25,144 nucleotides of DNA from JABCPE02 sp963530895. GTDB taxonomy: Bacteria > Bacteroidota > Bacteroidia > Flavobacteriales > Weeksellaceae. Location of the stretch: the NCBI GenBank assembly GCA_963530895.1, contig CAUSFO010000016.1, positions 1 to 25,144 of the forward strand, read 5' to 3'. Below, piece by piece: positions 23,073-25,144 of this stretch. Within the stretch, counting starts at the first letter, position 1. Every line of letters begins with the position of its first letter. The notes under the pieces are model-generated. The model saw only the letters and a program-made list of their open reading frames with translations. It had not been told where the DNA came from and made no database searches. The position numbers and the translations under genes were made by a program.

Positions 23073-23090
23073 GATTAAAATATGTTATGA

Positions 23091-23098
23091 CAAATTTA
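23091..23098 (-). promoter_or_regulatory. -7 element of the mrp-nifU promoter
   Basis: TAAATTTG on the minus strand, 18 bases before the mrp ATG. No clear -33 element was found at the right spacing. Confidence 0.5.
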
Positions 23099-23153
23099 AT
23101 TATTTTTTTGAATTAAACATTCTATAAAATCGCGTCTATTTCTAAATAAAAAA

Positions 23154-23181
23154 GAGAAATTTCCCAAAAGTGAAACCTCTC
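23154..23181 (-). terminator. Terminator of the NlpC/P60 gene
   Basis: In minus-strand RNA the arms GAGAGGUUUC and GAAAUUUCUC form a 10-bp stem using two G-U wobbles, followed by UUUUUUA. On the plus strand the same bases would mismatch, so it works only for the minus-strand gene. Confidence 0.75.
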
Positions 23182-23217
23182 CTATTATTATAAAATTAAA
23201 ATATAGTCTTTAGAAAT

Positions 23218-23892
23218 CTACAATGAAGCCATTTCTTGGATCTTTTCATTGGTCAATATTCTTTTTGCAAATCTGAATCTCAAGCCCCAGTATTTTTCAT
23301 TTAGGGAAGATATTGTAACTCCTTTAGATGTGGATGCATGGATAAATTTGATTTCTCCTTCTGGTGTAATTTCTTGAACGATACCCACATGTGAAATTCT
23401 GCTTCCTCTTGTTTGGAAAAATAGTAAATCCCCTTTTTCTAGTTCTTCTCTTTCTACTCTTTCCCCTTCCTGAGCCTGAGCCGAAGAGATTCTAGGAAGA
23501 TTTATCCCTGTGGCTGAACCATAAACCGAAAGAACAAATGCAGAGCAGTCTATCCCACTTCTAGTCATCCCGCCAAATCTATACGGCGTCCCTATGTAAG
23601 TGTTTGCTTCGCTAAGAATCCCATCTATAGTAGAAGATTTTTTCTTTGCCATTTTTCTTGCAGAAACCGTTTTTTCTTCAGTTTTTTCAATGGCTTTATT
23701 TGATTCTAGTTCTTTTTTATACTCTTGAGTCAAAGATGTAAAATGAGACTTTTCTTCTGCTAAAACTTCTGGTTTATATGCTGATGGAGTAGCCACTACA
23801 TAATTGGAAACACAAGACTGAAGAGAAAACAACAATCCTGCCACAAGACTATAAAATAAAACACTTTTTTTCATCAATTGGGATATCTTCAT
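23218..23892 (-). CDS. NlpC/P60-family lipoprotein, probable peptidoglycan endopeptidase
   Basis: A 224-aa lipoprotein with signal peptide and lipobox LQSC (C27), so membrane-anchored in the envelope. A charged, lysine- and glutamate-rich linker (about 45-88) leads to an NlpC/P60 domain (about 89-212). The catalytic cysteine is C116 in RSGIDCSAFV, and the histidines are H168 (RISHVGIV) and H185 (KFIHAST). The family cleaves D-glutamyl-diaminopimelate or similar bonds in stem peptides; size and layout resemble E. coli Spr/MepS. An internal ATG at residue 7 is an alternative start with an equally good signal peptide. A -7 element TAACTTTG is at 23940-23933. The gene is monocistronic. Confidence 0.92.
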   Translation of the reverse strand: MKISQLMKKSVLFYSLVAGLLFSLQSCVSNYVVATPSAYKPEVLAEEKSHFTSLTQEYKKELESNKAIEKTEEKTVSARKMAKKKSSTIDGILSEANTYIGTPYRFGGMTRSGIDCSAFVLSVYGSATGINLPRISSAQAQEGERVEREELEKGDLLFFQTRGSRISHVGIVQEITPEGEIKFIHASTSKGVTISSLNEKYWGLRFRFAKRILTNEKIQEMASL

Positions 23893-23932
23893 AGGGGGTA
23901 AACTTTTTGAGTTACTTCTATTTTGAACGAGG

Positions 23933-23940
23933 CAAAGTTA
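23933..23940 (-). promoter_or_regulatory. -7 element of the NlpC/P60 promoter
   Basis: TAACTTTG on the minus strand matches TAnnTTTG, 40 bases upstream of the ATG. The rest of the 263-base gap to the MCE gene is AT-rich and shows no gene. Confidence 0.5.
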
Positions 23941-24118
23941 GAAAAACTCGACAAAAATAAAAATGATTTTTGTCAGTTAAACTGTTTTTTAACAAAACTT
24001 TAAAACTTAAATTTAGTATTTTCAGGGAATTTAAGGCTTTTTAGGTATCAATATTTTTTTTAAACATTTTATTAACATTTTATTAACAAAAGCCTATTTC
24101 TATAATTTTGATTTTTCT

Positions 24119-24126
24119 TATCTTTG
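24119..24126 (+). promoter_or_regulatory. -7 element of the MCE-protein promoter
   Basis: TATCTTTG matches TAnnTTTG and lies 29 bases before the ATG at 24156. TTTC at 24097-24100 is an imperfect -33 candidate with an 18-base spacer. Confidence 0.55.
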
Positions 24127-24155
24127 CGGCTTCAAAATATACATCATATATAATA

Positions 24156-25088
24156 ATGAATTTATCAAAAGAAGTAAAAGCGGGACTTATTGCGATTTTT
24201 GCGATTGTAAGTTTCATGTTATTTTTTCAGTTTTTGAAAGGGAAAAATGTATTTTCTACGGATAATTTTTTCTTTGTAAAATATGACAATGTAGATGGAC
24301 TAGAACCCTCTAACGCAGTTACTATCAATGGATTAAAAGTCGGCTTAGTAGACCAGATTATTCCTATAACATCTAAAGATGGTAAAATAAGTTTCGTAGT
24401 AAGAATTTCTGTGGATGACCAGTATTCTTTCTCTAAAAACTCACCAGTGGAAATCTTTGAACCAAGTTTAATGGGCGGTAAGCAACTGAAAATCAATTTG
24501 GTTTATGATAATAAAATTGCAAAAGATGGAGATACATTAGGTGGGAAATTCCAGCTTTCTGCTATCAATGCTATGGCATCCGAAATGGGACCAAAAGTTT
24601 CCAGTGTTCTTACAAAAGTAGATTCTACACTGGCTAGCACAAATAAAATCCTTGATGAGCAGAACAGAAGAGAAATAAAAATGCTTCTTTCTAATCTAAA
24701 CGCCACTGTATCAGCTTTTAAAACTACAGCTGACCAAACCAACAGACTTTTGTCTTCTAATGAACATAAAATAAGCTCTCTACTAGATAATGCGAACCAA
24801 ACGATGGTTTCTACGAAAAACACAGTAGATAAATTTGGAAAATTAGCAGATGAAATAGATGCTAAAAAACTGAACCAGTCCATAGAAGAACTCAGCAAAA
24901 CAGCCAATCAGCTAAACCAAGTAATCGCAGGAATAAACCGCGGTGAAGGCTCTCTAGGAAAACTAATGAAAGACGAAGAACTTTACAATAATTTAACTAA
25001 AACTTCTAACTCACTTAATGAACTTGTAAGTGATTTAAAACAAAACCCAAAAAAATACATCAATATTTCTGTTTTTGGGAAGAAATAA
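24156..25088 (+). CDS. MCE-domain protein (MlaD-like lipid transport)
   Basis: A 310-aa protein with one N-terminal membrane anchor (VKAGLIAIFAIVSFMLFFQF, about residues 8-27), then one MCE/MlaD domain (about 35-115: YDNVDGLEPSNAVTINGLKV and a long strand-rich segment). A long helical region rich in Asn, Thr, Ser and Lys follows to the C-terminus. MCE proteins form hexameric rings in the periplasm that carry lipids between the two membranes, usually with an ABC transporter (MlaE/MlaF). No permease or ATPase gene is in the window, though a transporter could be encoded elsewhere. The ATG at 24156 was chosen over in-frame codons upstream because they overlap or precede the -7 element. A terminator follows, so it is probably a single gene. 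Confidence 0.9.
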   Translation: MNLSKEVKAGLIAIFAIVSFMLFFQFLKGKNVFSTDNFFFVKYDNVDGLEPSNAVTINGLKVGLVDQIIPITSKDGKISFVVRISVDDQYSFSKNSPVEIFEPSLMGGKQLKINLVYDNKIAKDGDTLGGKFQLSAINAMASEMGPKVSSVLTKVDSTLASTNKILDEQNRREIKMLLSNLNATVSAFKTTADQTNRLLSSNEHKISSLLDNANQTMVSTKNTVDKFGKLADEIDAKKLNQSIEELSKTANQLNQVIAGINRGEGSLGKLMKDEELYNNLTKTSNSLNELVSDLKQNPKKYINISVFGKK

Positions 25089-25110
25089 ATGACCATTTTA
25101 TTTGATAATA

Positions 25111-25140
25111 AAAAAGCCCTCTTTTCAAGGAGGGCTTTTT
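25111..25140 (+). terminator. Terminator of the MCE-protein gene
   Basis: AAAAAGCCCTC (25111-25121) pairs with GAGGGCTTTTT (25130-25140), a strong GC-core stem ending in T residues at the window edge. It is symmetric and may also serve a convergent gene beyond the window. Confidence 0.88.
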
Positions 25141-25144
25141 ATTT

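Noticed and set aside
1..25144. CRISPR array, insertion sequence or integrase
   Set aside because: No regularly spaced identical repeats with unique spacers, no transposase or recombinase motifs, and no paired terminal inverted repeats were seen. The only tandem repeats are coding units in the lptE-linked gene.

Overview
The window looks like chromosome from a member of the Flavobacteriales, most likely the Weeksellaceae (Chryseobacterium/Riemerella-like). The DNA is AT-rich. Starts are preceded by A-rich stretches rather than Shine-Dalgarno sequences. Many intergenic regions carry the Bacteroidetes -7 element TAnnTTTG. Several proteins are of Bacteroidota type: a PUR-alpha-like DUF3276 protein, a long L21, and an Mrp without the CxxC pair. 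Genus assignment is inference only.

Layout. 1-2807: a PUR-alpha-like protein converges on a YafV-type omega-amidase, which is divergent from the RseP site-2 protease. 2839-3000: a complete tRNA-Asn(GTT) unit with its own promoter and terminator. 3017-6631: a 1204-aa superfamily 1 helicase fused to a C-terminal phospholipase-D-type nuclease domain, the best candidate for an accessory (anti-phage) gene and architecturally like type II Mokosh (MkoC). 6749-10576: a secreted Sel1-repeat protein, glucose-6-phosphate isomerase and a DUF4349 lipoprotein, all on the minus strand. 10732-11801: an acyltransferase-3 membrane protein gene that is broken twice, by an in-frame TAG and by a frameshift near its 3' end. 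11902-16472: M48 metalloprotease, rplU-rpmA, lysA, miaB. 16505-20234: a tightly coupled run of sigma-54-type activator, LptE-like lipoprotein and an acidic, tandemly repetitive protein, with TGATG and TAATG overlaps. 20288-23892 (minus strand): gdhA, a NifU-domain/Mrp iron-sulfur pair, and an NlpC/P60 lipoprotein. 24156-25088: an MCE (MlaD-like) lipid-transport protein.

Most of this is housekeeping: envelope biogenesis and quality control (RseP, LptE, MCE, NlpC/P60, M48), central and nitrogen metabolism (Pgi, GdhA, omega-amidase, LysA), translation (L21, L27, tRNA-Asn, MiaB) and Fe-S assembly (NifU, Mrp). The stretches that stand out are the helicase-PLD gene beside the tRNA, the doubly broken acyltransferase, a 12-bp direct repeat spaced two helical turns apart at the DUF4349 promoter, and the internally repeated protein coupled to lptE. 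No gap exceeds 300 bases; the longest, 23893-24155, holds the divergent promoters of the NlpC/P60 and MCE genes.
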